A stretch of DNA of 64,000 nucleotides from Bog-756 sp963741055. Lineage in GTDB: Bacteria; Actinomycetota; Acidimicrobiia; Acidimicrobiales; RAAP-2. The position numbers and the translations under genes were made by a program. The notes beneath the pieces are model-generated. The model saw nothing but the letters and a program-made list of their open reading frames with translations, was not told the origin of the DNA and ran no database searches. The stretch covers positions 62,001 through 126,000 of the forward strand of contig CAVUGU010000009.1 in assembly GCA_963741055.1 (NCBI GenBank), read 5' to 3'. Shown here in pieces: positions 15,521 through 30,151 of this stretch (position 1 is the stretch's first letter; each line of letters starts with the position of its first letter).

Positions 15521-17439
15521 CGATCCACCACGGCCCCTGTTCGTGCCGGCCTGTCCGGCGAGAGGGGGTTGTGCAGCCGGTCGTAGACGGCCGCACCCAC
15601 CTCGACTGGGAGCCACGATAGGCCGACCAGGGCCTCTTTCGAGGTCTCCGCGCAGTCCGGCCAGGCCCCCGAACTCCTTCAGCAGGCGCCGCTGGCGCTT
15701 CGGCCCGAGCCCTCTGACCCCGTCGAGCGCTCCCTTGGTCATCCGCTTTCCTCGCAGCTTGCGGTGGTAGGAGATCGCGAAGCGGTGCGCCTCGTCTCGA
15801 ACCCGCTGGAGGAGGTAGAGGGCCTCGGACTGGCGGGGTAGCCGGATCGGCTCGGGGTCGCCCGGCCGGTAGATCTCCTCGAAGCTCTTGGCCAGCGCGG
15901 CAATCGGGATGCGATCGGTCAGCCCCAGCGCGTCGAGCACCCGGACCCCGACGTTGAGCTGTCCCATGCCTCCGTCGAGCAGGAGAAGCTGCGGCGGGTA
16001 GGCAAAGCGTTTCCGAGTCGCCGGTGTCGAGCCATCCACCGCGGCGGCCTCCTCCTTGAGCAGCGAGGTGAGCCTCCGGGTGAGCACCTCCTCCATCGCC
16101 GCGTAGTCGTCGTTGCCATCGACGGCCGACACCCGGTAGTGCCGGTAGTCGCTCTTCTTCGGAAGTGCGTCCTCGAAAACCACCATCGAGCCCACGTAGT
16201 CGCTCCCCTGGAGGTGGCTCATGTCGTAGCACTCGATCCGAAGTGGGGCGTCGGGCAGACCGAGGTCGCGCTGTAAGTGCTTCCAGCGCGCGGGCTCTGC
16301 TGTTGTGGTCCGAGTTGCGGTGGAGCCGGTGACGGACGAAGGCGTCGTTCGCGTTGGACTCCACGGTGCGGAGGAGCGCGCGCTTCGGGCCCCGTACCGG
16401 CACCCGCAGGTCGACCGGCCCTCCTCGCTGATGGGCGAGGTATTCGAGGACCGCCTCCGAGTCCGCCCGGCATGGTGGGGACCAGGATCTGCTTCGGGAC
16501 ACCCGCGGCGGGCTCGGCATAGACGTCGACCAGGATCCGCTCGATCAGCTGCGGGGCGGAAAGGTCCTCGACTTTGTCCACGAACATTCCCATCCGCCCG
16601 ACGACCTTGCCGGACCGCACGTGGAACACCTGGACCGCGGCCTCGAGCTCGTCCTCGGCGAGACCGATCACATCGAGGTCCTCCGGACGGTCGAGCTCCA
16701 TCTGGCGGACCGCGTCCGCGGCTCGCACCGCATCGAGCTTGTCCCGCAACATCGACGCCCGCTCGAACTCGAGGGCATCGGCCGCCTCGCGCATCGCGGT
16801 CTCGAGTCCGCGCTCGAGGGGCGCGGTGTCGCCGCTCAGGAACGAGATGAGATCGGCGACCATCTGGTCGTACTCCTCGCGGTCGACCGCGCCGACGCAC
16901 GGTCCCGAGCAGCGGTCGATGTGGTACAGGAGACAAGGGCGCCCGAGACGCTCGTGTCGCCGGAACTTGGCGTCCGAGCAGCTCCGCAGCGGGAAGGTGC
17001 GCAGCAGCAGGTCGAGGGTGTCCCTGATCGCGTAGACGTTGGCGTAAGGGCCGAAGTAGCGGACCCCGGTTCTCTTGGTGCCCCGTACGACGGCGGGACG
17101 TGGCCACTCGTCGCTCACGGTGACCGCAAGCCACGGATAGCTCTTGTCGTCCTTCAACCGGACGTTGTAGCGGGGTTGGTGCCGCTTGATCAGGTTGTGC
17201 TCGAGGAGGAGCGCCTCGGACTCCGAGTCGACGACCATCCACTCGACGTGGTCGGCCTGCTCGACCATCTGGGCGGTGCGGGGTGGGAGCCCGAAGGGGT
17301 CCTGGAAGTAGGAGTTGATCCGCGACCGCAGCGATTTGGCCTTGCCGACGTAGAGCACCCGTCCGTCCTTGTCGACGAACTGATAGGAGCCCGGTACGTC
17401 GGGGACGGAGCCGGGTTGAGGACGGTGCACCACACCCAC
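15517..17439 (-). CDS. uvrC: Excinuclease ABC subunit C, three frameshifts
   Basis: Makes both incisions at UvrB-bound lesions in nucleotide excision repair. The GIY-YIG domain starts PGSYQFVDKDGRVLYVGKAK (residues about 14-33). It is followed by GPYANVYAIRDTLDLLL, a Cys cluster (CSDAKFRR...RPCLLYHIDRCSGPC) and the UVR domain (ALEFERASMLRDKLDAV). The RNase H-like domain appears after a break as LRIECYDMSHLQGSDYVGS and LLLLDGGMGQLNVG. The HhH end GVRGLGPKRQRRLLKEFGG is followed by a third slip near 15655, after which the natural end LSPDRPARTGAVVDR overlaps the rapZ ATG. Total is about 640 residues. The start is one of several in-frame GTG codons at 17428-17439. Confidence 0.92.
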
Positions 17440-17639
17440 AGTGTGCCGTGTCCAACCTCCCGATCCGGCGCCTGAACAGGGTGGCAACGTCCCTGCGAGG
17501 TCTGCGCCGCTACACTGGGCGAAACGCCGGCCTGGAATCCGGCGACATCTACCGCTTCGGGGCCGACATACCCGCGGATGGGCGACCAGGCTGTCCCCGC
17601 CGGCCACACCGGAGCGCCTCCACAAGGAGGTCATACGAC

Positions 17640-18756
17640 ATGTACCGGTTGCAGCAGGCACTGCCCGAGCGCTACACGGCGGCTGATCCGAACGACCTCG
17701 CGGCCCGGGTCCGGCAGGCGAAGGACGAGCTCGGCCCCCGGCTGATCATCCTCGGCCACCACTACCAGCGCGACGAGGTGATGGCCTTCGCCGACGCACG
17801 GGGCGACTCGTTCGGGCTCTCACGGATCGCTGCTGCGCAGACGGAAGCGGAATTCGTCGTGTTCTGCGGTGTCCACTTCATGGCCGAATCCGCCGACATC
17901 CTCACCGGTCCCGATCAGCAGGTGGTCCTTCCCGACCTGAACGCCGGCTGTTCGATGGCGGACATGGCCGACATCGACTCCGTCGAGGAAGCCTGGGAGG
18001 TCCTCGGCGAGGTGACCGATCTCCGCCGGGTGGTGCCGGTGACCTACATGAACTCTTCCGCGGCGCTGAAGGCCTTCGTCGGACGCAACGGTGGCGTGGT
18101 CTGCACCTCGTCGAACGCCCGTGCGGTGCTGACCTGGGCTCTCGGGGAAGAGGCCTCGGGCGGAGCCGGTGGGCATCAGGTCCTTTTCTTCCCCGACCAG
18201 CACCTGGGCCGTAACACCGGCTTCCAGCTCGGCTACACCGCCGAGGAGATGGCGGTGTGGAACCCCCGGGCGCGCCCGCGGTGGTCTGGACGACCTGGCG
18301 ATGAAATCCTCGGTGTTGCTCCTCTGGAAGGGGCACTGCTCGGTCCACCAGCGATTCCGGCCCGAACAGGTCGCCGCGTTCCGCGCCGAGCACAGAGACG
18401 GTCTCGTCTTCGTCCACCCCGAGTGCGCACACGAGGTGGTCGAGGTCGCCGACCAGGTCGGCTCGACCGACTATCTGATCAGGGCGGTCGGGGAGGCTCC
18501 TGCCGGCTCGGTGATCGGCGTCGGCACCGAAATCCACCTGGTCAAGCGACTCGACGACGAGAACCCCGACAAGACGGTGCTCTCCCTCGACCCACTGGTC
18601 TGCCCCTGCTCGACCATGTTCCGCATCGACCTCCCCCATCTCGCCTGGGTGCTCGACGGCCTCCTCGAAGGAGAGGTCCGCAACCGGATCACCGTGGACG
18701 AGGAGACCGCCCGCTGGGCGCGGGTCGCGCTCGAGCGGATGCTCGCCACCGTCTGA
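17640..18756 (+). CDS. nadA: Quinolinate synthase, one frameshift
   Basis: Condenses iminoaspartate with dihydroxyacetone phosphate to give quinolinate for NAD synthesis, using a [4Fe-4S] cluster. The ATG at 17640 follows AAGGAGG. Visible motifs are LGHHYQRDEV, DLNAGCSMADMA (first cluster Cys), VTYMNSSAALKAF, FFPDQHLGRNT, then after a slip near 18265 LLLWKGHCSVHQRF, FVHPECAHEV (second Cys), GVGTEIHLV and CPCSTMFRID (third Cys). It totals about 372 residues. nadB and nadC are not adjacent. It converges with uvrA across a hairpin. Confidence 0.94.
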
Positions 18757-18762
18757 ACGTCA

Positions 18763-18780
18763 GCCGGTGCTCGCACCGGC
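18763..18780. terminator. Bidirectional hairpin between nadA and uvrA
   Basis: GCCGGTG (18763-18769) and CACCGGC (18774-18780) form a perfect 7-bp stem with a CTCG loop in the 44-bp gap between two convergent stop codons. There is no T-tract. Confidence 0.55.
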
Positions 18781-18800
18781 GCCAGGGCCGGCGACAGGGA

Positions 18801-21773
<2,973 letters not shown>

Positions 21774-21811
21774 CTGGCCGAGGATACCGGTGACCGGAGG
21801 CTGCCCCGGCC

Positions 21812-23934
21812 TCAAGTGCCGGCTCGGTCCGGCCCCACGGACACCTCGGCATCCAGCGCGACCAAGGCCCCGTCCACCGGGTCGCGCAGCACCAGCCCGC
21901 GGAGTTCGGCGATCTCGTCGCGGAGCAGCGAGGCCTCTTCGAAGCGGAGCTCGGCAGCCGCCTTGCGCATCTCGCCGTCGAGCTGGTGGATGAGTGCGGA
22001 GAGCTCGTCGGCATCGGGACCGATCGAGCGGGCGAGCTCGGCGGCGACGGCGGCCGGGTCCACCGCAGTGGCACGCCCACGTCCCCGGCCGGACCGGGCG
22101 CGAGAGCCGCGGCCCGGGCGGTCGTCGGGGGCCATGTCCCCCCGCACCCGTTGGAGGATGTCGGTCACCGACTTGGTCACCGTCTTCGGGTCGATGCCGT
22201 GCGCCTCGTTGTAGGCGATCTGGCGCGCCCTCCGGCGCTGGGTCTCGCCGATCGCGTCGGTCATCGAGTCGGTCACGGTGTCCGCGTACATCACCACCCG
22301 GCCGTTGACGTTGCGTGCGGCCCGTCCCATCGTCTGGATGAGCGAGGACGTCGAGCGCAGGAAGCCTTCCTTGTCGGCGTCGAGGATCGCCACCAAGGCC
22401 ACCTCGGGCAGGTCGAGCCCTTCGCGGAGCAGGTTGATCCCGACCAGGACGTCGAAGATGCCGAGCCGCAGCTCGCGGAGGAGCTCGACCCGGCGATGGT
22501 GTCGACGTCGGAGTGCAGGTACTGCACCCGCACCCCCTGCTCGGCCAGATAGTCGGTCAGGTCCTCGGCCATCTTCTTGGTCAGGGTGGTCACCAGCACC
22601 CGACCCCCTGCAGCCACCGTCGCGTCGATGCGCACCCGCAGATCGTCGATCTGACCGGTCGTCGGGCGGACGTCGACCTCGGGATCGACCAGTCCGGTCG
22701 GCCGCACCACCTGCTCGACGACGTTCGCGCTGTGCTCGAGCTCCCAGGGCCCTGGCGTCGCCGAGAGCATGATCGTCTGGCCGGTCCGCTCGATGAACTC
22801 CTCGAAGCGGAGCGGCCGGTTGTCCATGGCGGAGGGGAGGCGGAACCCGTGGTCCACGAGGGTCTCCTTCCGCGAGCGGTCGCCGGCGTACTGGCCTCGG
22901 AGCTGTGGCACCGCGACGTGGCTCTCGTCGAGGACGACCAGGTAGTCCTTCGGGAAGTAGTCGAGAAGGGTGAAAGGCGCCTCGCCGGGTGCCCGGCCGT
23001 CGAGATGGCGGCTGTAGTTCTCGATCCCGCTGCACACCCCGGTCTCCGTGAGCATCTCGAGGTCGTACTCGGTGCGCATCCGGAGCCGCTGGGCCTCGAG
23101 GAGCTTCCCCGCAGAGGACAGCTCGCCGAGGCGCTCGCGCAGCTCGGCTTCGATGCCGGCGATGGCCAGGCGCATCCGCTCCTCGCCCGTGCCGTAGTGG
23201 GTGTTGGCGAAGACGACCAGGTCCTCGAGGTCCTTCCCGATCTCGCCGGTCAGCACGTCGAACGGGCGGATCCGCTCGACGGTGTCGCCGAAGAACTCGA
23301 CCCGAACCGCCCGCGACTCGTACGCCGGGTGGATCTCGACGGTGTCGCCGCGCACCCGGAACTGCCCGCGCAGCAGCGTCGCCTCGCTCCGGGTGTACAG
23401 GAGATCCACCAGCCGACGCAGGAGTGCCCGTTGGTCGAGCACGTCGCCTGGCTGCAGGGCGACGATCCGGTCGCGGTACTCATCGGGAGACCCGAGACCG
23501 TAGATGCACGAGACCGAGGCGACCACGATGGTGTCCCGACGGAGCAGGAGCGAGGAGGTCGAGGCGTGTCGGAGCCGGTCGATCTCGTCGTTGATCGACG
23601 AGTCCTTCTCGATGTAGGTGTCCGACGAGGGGACGTACGCCTCGGGCTGGTAGTAGTCGTAGTAGGAGACGAAGTACTCGACCCGGTTGCGAGGGAACAG
23701 CTCCTTCAGCTCGGCGGCCAGTTGGGCGGCGAGCGACTTGTTGGGCTCGATGATCAGGGTCGGGCGTTGCACGCCCTCGATCGTCCAGGCGATCGTCGCG
23801 GTCTTGCCGGACCCGGTGATGCCGAGCAGGGTCTGGTACCGGTCGCCGCGCTCGACCCCCTCGACCAGCCCCGCGATGGCCTGGGGCTGGTCGCCGGCCG
23901 GTTGGAACGGCGAGACGACCTCGAATTTGGGCAC
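21812..23934 (-). CDS. uvrB: Excinuclease ABC subunit B, one frameshift
   Basis: A helicase-like ATPase that loads onto damage with UvrA and recruits UvrC. From the GTG at 23934: FQPAGDQPQAIAGLVEGV, Walker A GITGSGKTATIAW, the beta-hairpin region YVSYYDYYQPEAYVP, then VVLDESHVAVPQLRG (DEAD-like box). After a slip near 22495, LVGINLLREGLDLPEVALVA and QTMGRAARNVNGRVVMYAD (motif VI) are readable. The C-terminal UVR domain is LRFEEASLLRDEIAELRG. Total is about 707 residues. It is 54 bp after coaE, in the order coaE-uvrB-uvrA. Confidence 0.94.
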
Positions 23935-23988
23935 CAGCTCGGATGGTACCGGTCGGGTGTGACGCGGGAACCGGCCGATGCGGGTCGC

Positions 23989-24628
23989 TCAGTCGCCGCC
24001 CGAACGCTCGGTCGCGCCGGCCGGCCGGGCTCTGCAATTCGAGGAGCGCAGCCCACACCCGGTCGACCTCGTCGCGGAGGTGGGCCTCGTCGCCCGAGTT
24101 GTCGACGACGAAGTCGGCCCCCTGCCGTCGGTCCTCGCGATCGGGCTGGCTGGCCATCCGGGCTCGCGCGTCCGCCTCGTCCATCCCCCGCGCGCCCACC
24201 AGACGCTCGAGCGCCACCTCCGGCGCCGCGTCGACCACCACCACCGCCGCGAGCGAGAGCGTGTCGCGGTGGACGGCGCGCAGGAGCGGGATCTCGAGGA
24301 CCACGATCCGGTCGGTGTCCGCGAAGCCGTCCTTGCGGGCGATCATCTCGACGCCGATGGCCGGGTGGGTGATCGCGTTGAGGTCGGCGAGCGCCTCGGG
24401 ATCGCCGAACACCAGCGCGGCGAGCGCGGGACGGTCGACACGGCCTTCGCCGTCGAGGATCTCCGATCCGAACCGGTCGACGAGCGGCTGGTAGGCCGCG
24501 CCACCCGGCTCGACCACCTCGCGGGCGATCAGGTCGGCGTCGACCAGGGCCGCGCCGCGCTCGACCAACATGGTCGCCACCGTCGACTTGCCGGTCCCGA
24601 TGCCGCCGGTGAGCCCGACCGCGAGCAC
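23989..24628 (-). CDS. coaE: Dephospho-CoA kinase
   Basis: Phosphorylates dephospho-CoA at the 3' hydroxyl, the last step of CoA synthesis. The GTG at 24628 opens VGLTGGIGTGKSTVA (Walker A). DADLIAREVVEPGG, ITHPAIG, LEIPLLRAV and VVDAAPEVALERLVGARGM follow. The original frame has no stop before running through uvrB. One indel in the GCCGGCCGGC run near 24025 would give the natural end SGGD with a stop at 23989-23991, about 212 residues as expected. It lies 15 bp after the methyltransferase stop. Confidence 0.9.
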
Positions 24629-24643
24629 CCCGGTGCGCCGCGG

Positions 24644-25503
24644 TCAGTCCGCCCGCCGCGGGCGGGACGCGGTGGCGAAGAGGACCATGGTGGTGCGGTC
24701 GAGCTGGTCGGTCACGAAGAAGTCGTCGGAGGTGATGCCCGTCGCGCCACCCGAGTCACCGACGGGCGATCAGCCGGTAGGCGATCGGGAGCACCCGGGT
24801 GTAGGCGCCGATGTACCACTGGCGCGGGATCTTGTGGCGGAGGTCGAAGACGTCCAACCGGAGCACCTTCTCCGCCTTCATCCGGCGCGCGGCGAAATCG
24901 GCCTTCACGTGCGGGACCGCGTCGAGTCCCTGCACGCGAACCTCCTCGAAGTGCCGCCCGAGCATCTGGCGGAGCTCGTCCGGTTCGAACAGGTGGATGT
25001 GGAAGGGGTTCTCGAAGTCGGCCGGCGCGTTGGGAGTGAGGAAGTAGGCGGTCCCGTCGCTCCGAGAGCACCCTCGCGAGCTCGCGGACGTGACCTTCGG
25101 GCTCCGTGAAGTGCTCGATGAGATGGGAGGAGCACGCCCACCGGAAGCTCCCGCCGACAAGGCCGAGGGAGAGCGCGTTCATCTGCCCGACGTGGAGCCC
25201 GGCCTCGCCGAAGCGCTCGCGCGCGGCGTGCACCGCCTCCTCGCTGTAGTCGGCACCGACGACCGCCCGGTCCGCCGCGAGCAGCCGGGCCGACTCGAAC
25301 CCCTGGCCGCATCCCACGTCGAGCACGGTTCCGTCGCCGAGTCGTTCGATGACGGTCCGGTAACCCGCCGCGTGCAGCGCGAGCAGCGAGTCCGGGGTCA
25401 CCCCCTCCATCGGGCGCTCGCCGGTCAGCCGCTTGGAGGACCGCTCCTTCGCGACGAGTGCGGGTGCGCCGCCGGCTTCCGATCCCGACCTCTCGTCGCT
25501 CAT
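24644..25503 (-). CDS. Class I SAM-dependent methyltransferase, two frameshifts
   Basis: The ATG at 25501-25503 (MSDERSGSEAGG) leads to the SAM-binding motif GTVLDVGCGQGFES (about residues 59-72), ADRAVVGADYSEEAV and FRWACSSHLIEHFTEPEGH. After a slip near 25065, TAYFLTPNAPADFENPFHIH and FEPDELRQMLGRHFEEVRVQ follow. A second slip near 24755 leads to GITSDDFFVTDQLDRTTMVL and a stop at 24644. Total is about 286 residues. The substrate cannot be read from sequence; the layout resembles methyltransferase_11/12 proteins often found in glycan loci. It is the first gene before coaE-uvrB-uvrA and is divergent from the AftD-like gene. Confidence 0.75.
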
Positions 25504-25595
25504 CTCGCTCCCGGTGGGCACGCGGGGAATGCGCCCTGGCCAGCTGGGGATTGATGACACCCCGACTCCCTGGTTGTTTACACTACCGAGCACCC

Positions 25596-28500
25596 GTGCA
25601 GGATCCCGAAACCACCACGGTCGAGAGCCCCGCTCCGGCCGCCGCGCTGCTTCCGAAACGCCCCTCCACCTTGTGGCAGCGACTGCGATCCCCGAGTCGG
25701 CTGCGCTCCGTCGTCGACTACGCGGCGCTCGCACTGGTCGCCTTCGTCCCGATGCTGGCGTCCCAGCCGGGCGTGGTGAGCGACGACACCAAGACCTACC
25801 TCTATCTCGACCCCGGCCGGTACGTGCGCCAGGCCGCCTCGCTCTGGGACCCGAGCGTCGGCCTCGGAACCGTCACCCACGAGAACATCGGCTACCTGCT
25901 GCCGATGGGCCCCTACTTCTGGGTGATGGCGGAGTTGCACGTCCCCCTCTGGGTCGCGCAGCGCCTCTGGATGGGCGCGCTCCTCTTCGCCGCGGGCGCG
26001 GGCGCCCTCTTCCTCTGCCGGACCATCGGCCTCGACGGGCCGGGTCGCTACGTGGCGGCACTCGGCTACATGTACACGCCCTACGTGCTGCAGTACGCCG
26101 GCCGCATCTCGGTCATCCTCATGCCCTGGTCGGGACTGCCCTGGATGATCGCGTTCGTCATCCTCGCGGTCCGACACCGCGGTTGGCGCTACCCGGCACT
26201 GTTCGCGTTGGTGGTCGCGCTGGTGAGCGGCATCAACGCGAGCTCTGTCCTCTACGTCGGCGTCGCGCCACGCTCTTCCTCCCCTACGCCGTGCTGGTCA
26301 CCAAGGAGGCGACGTGGCGCCGGGTATGGGGAGTGGCCTGGAGAACCGGCCTGCTGACCGCACTGGTGTCCCTCTGGTGGGCGGTCGGCCTCCAGATCGA
26401 AGCCGCCTACGGGGTCAACGTCCTCAAGTACACCGAGACGGTCCCCGCCACCAGCGGCGCGTCCCTCGCCTCCGAGATCGTCCGTGGTCTCGGTTACTGG
26501 TACTTCTACGGTTCGGACCGAGTCGGGCCCTGGACCCAGTCGGCGGTCCAGTACACCCAGAACGTCCAGCTGATCGCGCTCAGCTTCATCGTCCCGGTCC
26601 TCTGCTTCGTCGCCGCGTTCTTCTCGCGCTGGCGATACCGCTCCTACTTCATCGTGCTCACCGTCGTGGGCATGGTGCTGGCGGTCGGTCCCAATCCCTA
26701 CAGCGATCCCTCCGCCGTCGGCTCGGTGCTGAAGGCGATCATGGTCGACACCACCGCGGGCCTGGCCATGCGGTCGACCGACCGCGCGTCGCCGGTGGTC
26801 ATCCTCGGCCTCGCGCTGTTCCTCGGCGCAGGGGTCAGCGCGGTCTACGCGCGCGCCCGGCGGGTGGGCCTCGTGGTCTGGCTGTTCGCGGCCGCGGCGG
26901 TCGTCGCGGCGACGACGCCGCTCTGGACCGGCGCGATCGTCGCGGACGGTTTCTCCCAGCCGGCCTCGCCGCCCGGCTACGTCCACCAGGCGGCCGCCGC
27001 GCTCGACGCGAGCCACCCGGGGACCCGGGTCTACGCGATGCCCGGCAACGACTTCGCCGCCTACCGGTGGGGCGACACCGTCGACACCGTCTACCCCGGT
27101 TTGATGACCCGTCCGTTCGCGACCCACGAGCAGCAGATCATGGGCTCGATCGCCACCGCCGACCTCTTGCAGGCGGTGGACACGCCGCTCCAGGACGGGA
27201 CCATGAACTGGAACTCGCTCGCACCGATGGCGTCGCTGATGAGCGCGGGCGACGTGCTGGTCCAGTACGACCAGGCCTACGAGCGCTACGACACCCCGAT
27301 CCCCCAGCAGGTCGCCGCCCAGCTCGCGACCACGCCACCGGGTCTCTCCGACCCGGTCTCCTACGGCACCCCGGTCCCCAACGTGTCGCTCATCCCCCAC
27401 TTCGACGAGGCCACCCTCGGCCTGCCCGCCAACTCGGGCTGGCCGGCCCCGCTGGTCTCCTACACGGTCGACGACCCGCGCTCCATCGTGCGCACCGAGT
27501 CGACCGTGGACCCCCTGGTCGTGGCCGGCGACGCCTCGGGCCTGGTCAACGCGTCCGTCGGTCGGGCTCCTCCAGGGGAACCCGACCATCCTCTACTCCG
27601 GCACCCTCGACACCCATCCGGGCCTCAAGAGCCGAGACCCTCTCCCACCCGGCCAACCTGGTGGTGACCGACACCAATCGCAAGCAGGGCTACCGGTGGA
27701 ACTCGCTCAACGAGAACGTCGGCTACACCGAGACGGCTTCTCAACCACCGGACACCTCCGATCCGACCGACGCGCCGATCGACCTGTTCCCCGGCGCAGC
27801 GGCCGACACCCAGACCACCGCGACCTACACCGGTGTCTCCTCGGTGACCGCCTCGTCGTACGGATCTTCGATCACCTATCTCCCCGAGCACCAACCTTCT
27901 GCCGCGCTCGACGGGAACACCCAGACCTCGTGGCTGACCAATTCCTTCGCGGTCCAAGACGGCCAGTGGTGGCAGGTCGCGCTCGCGGGCCCGGTCACCG
28001 AGAACGCACTGGCGCTGGTCCAGCCCCAGACCGGCGACCCCGACCGCTCGATCACCTCGGCGACGCTCACCTTCGACGGCGGCAATCCGGTCAAGGTCGG
28101 CCTCGGTCCGGCCTCTCGCGCACCGACCGGTCAGCTGGTCACGTTCTCACCCCGCACCTTCTCCACCCTGCGGATCACCATCGACACGGTCGCGGTGGCC
28201 GACCCGAGCGTGCCGCTCGACTCGCGCAGCTCGGTCGGGTTCGCCGAGGTCGGCATTCCGGGCATCACCGTCGACGAGACCATCGCGATGCCCGACGATC
28301 TGCTGCGTGCGGCCGGGTCGTCCTCGCTGTTCGACCGGTTGAGCCTGGTCATGACCCGCCTCCGCAGCTCGGGGACCCCTCCCCGCTCGGACGTCGAAGC
28401 CAACCTCTCCCGGTCGTTCTGGCTGCCGACGGCGCGCACCTTCTCGCTGACCGGCAGCGCGCGTATCTCCTCGTTGATCCCCGACGACCAGATCGACCGA

Positions 28501-30108
28501 CTGGTCGGGCGCCCGGGTTCGAACGGATCCGGCATCGTCGCCTACTCGATCGGGCGGCTCCCCGGCGACCTACGTGCCGGCGCGATCGCCACCCTCGACG
28601 ACGACCCGAGCACCATCTGGGAACCGGGGTTCGGCGTCACCCACCAGGCCGGCGACTGGCTGGCCTACTCGCTGCCCCGGCCGATCAGCTTCGACCATCT
28701 CGATCTCCAAGTGGTCGCCGACGCCGAGCACTCGCTCCCCACCTCGCTCACCGTCTCCACCGACAGCGGCAGCGCGACCGTCCCGCTCCCTCCCCTGGCC
28801 GACAGCCAGGTAGCCGGCTCGACGGTCGAGGTGCCGGTGTCGTTCCCGACCCTTCGTGGCCAGTCCATCCGGATCACCTTCGACACCGTCCGGATCGAGA
28901 ACACGCCGAACTACTACTCGAAAACACCGATCGCCATGCCGATCGGCATCGCCGAGGTGGGGATCCCCGGCCTCGAGGCCGCGCCGGTGCCGGCCAACAT
29001 CCCCACCTCGTGCCGTGACGACCTGCTGAGCGTCGACGGCAACCCGGTGTGGGTCGAGGTCACCGGGGCCACGACCACCGCTCTCGCACGTCAGCCCCTC
29101 ACGGTCTCGCTCTGCGGCCCCGACGCCGGCGGACTGACCCTCGGTCCCGGCACTCACACCCTGCGTTCGACGCTCGGCCAGCTGAGCGGTTTCGACGTCG
29201 ACCAGCTGGCGCTCGACTCCGCGCCTGGCGGCGGGGCGATGCCCCTCGCCTCGGCCACGACGCTCGCCGCGCCGAGCGTGGCCAGCACACCCCAGGTCAA
29301 GGTGACCTCACAGACCGCGACCACGCTCCACCTTTCGATCACCGGCGTCGGCCAGGCCGGCACGACGACCCCCTTCGACCTCGTCCTCGGCGAGAGCATC
29401 AACTCGGGGTGGAAGGCGACGGTCGTCGGAGGTCCCGATCTCGGAGCGCCGGTGCTCGTCGACGGCTTCGCCAACGGGTGGCGGGTGGCACCGGCGACAC
29501 TCGCCGACGCGGTGCACGACGGGACCGTTCAGGTGGTCCTCACCTGGCAGCCGCAGCGAGAAGTGAACGTCGCCCTGATCGTCTCGGCACTCGCGATCAT
29601 CGCCTGTCTGCTCATCGTCTTCTTCCCGAAACGATTCCGGCGCCGGCGCAGGCGCGGGGTCCACGCGGTCCGCTCCTCGGAGACCGATCCAGCCGGAGAA
29701 GGGGGGCCGGTGCTCGCGGTCCCCTTCTCGGCCGAGGCGCCACGTGCACCGGTGTGGGTGGCACTCCTCGCAGCTGTGGTCGCCGGCGCACTCGGTGCGG
29801 CCATCGCCATGCCACTGGCAGGGATCGCGGTGGGTGCGGCGACCCTCCTCGTCCTCCTCGTCCCGAGGCTGCGGGTGATCCTCGCCCTCGCCGCGATCGC
29901 GGCGATCGTGGCCGCGGGCATCTACACCGCGGTGCACCAGGCGCAGACCCACATCCCCCCCGACGGCAACTGGCCGACCAACTTCGAGACCGCCAGCCGG
30001 TGGGCGTGGGCCGGCGTGGTCTTCCTCGGCGCCGAGGGGGTGGTGGACATCGTGCTCCGCCGCCGCCGGGCAAAGACGGAAGAGTCCCCAGGTCCGGACC
30101 CCCTCTGA
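25596..30108 (+). CDS. AftD-like membrane arabinofuranosyltransferase (DUF3367 family), two frameshifts
   Basis: A giant membrane protein of about 1,500 residues. The GTC-C-type N-domain has many membrane segments and the diagnostic stretch VVSDDTKTYLYLDPGRY with LPMGPYFWVMAELHVPLWVA. In mycobacterial AftD the matching region binds the polyprenyl-phospho-arabinose donor. Slips near 26268 and 27570 break the frame. The large extracellular middle (about residues 650-1150) holds F5/8-type carbohydrate-binding modules (SAALDGNTQTSWLTN; TLDDDPSTIWEPGFG). C-terminal membrane helices (VALIVSALAIIACLLIVFF, VWVALLAAVVAGALGAA) finish the protein. It acts on envelope glycan outside the membrane. The exact sugar is inferred from the family only. 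Confidence 0.8.
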
Positions 30109-30151
30109 CTCTCCCGCGGCCTGCGTTCCGCGCGAGGTGCATGATGGGGCC

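Noticed and set aside
23480..24628. Apparent CoaE-UvrB overlapping fusion frame
   Set aside because: The frame continues beyond CoaE only because of an indel; uvrB has its own start at 23934 in another frame.
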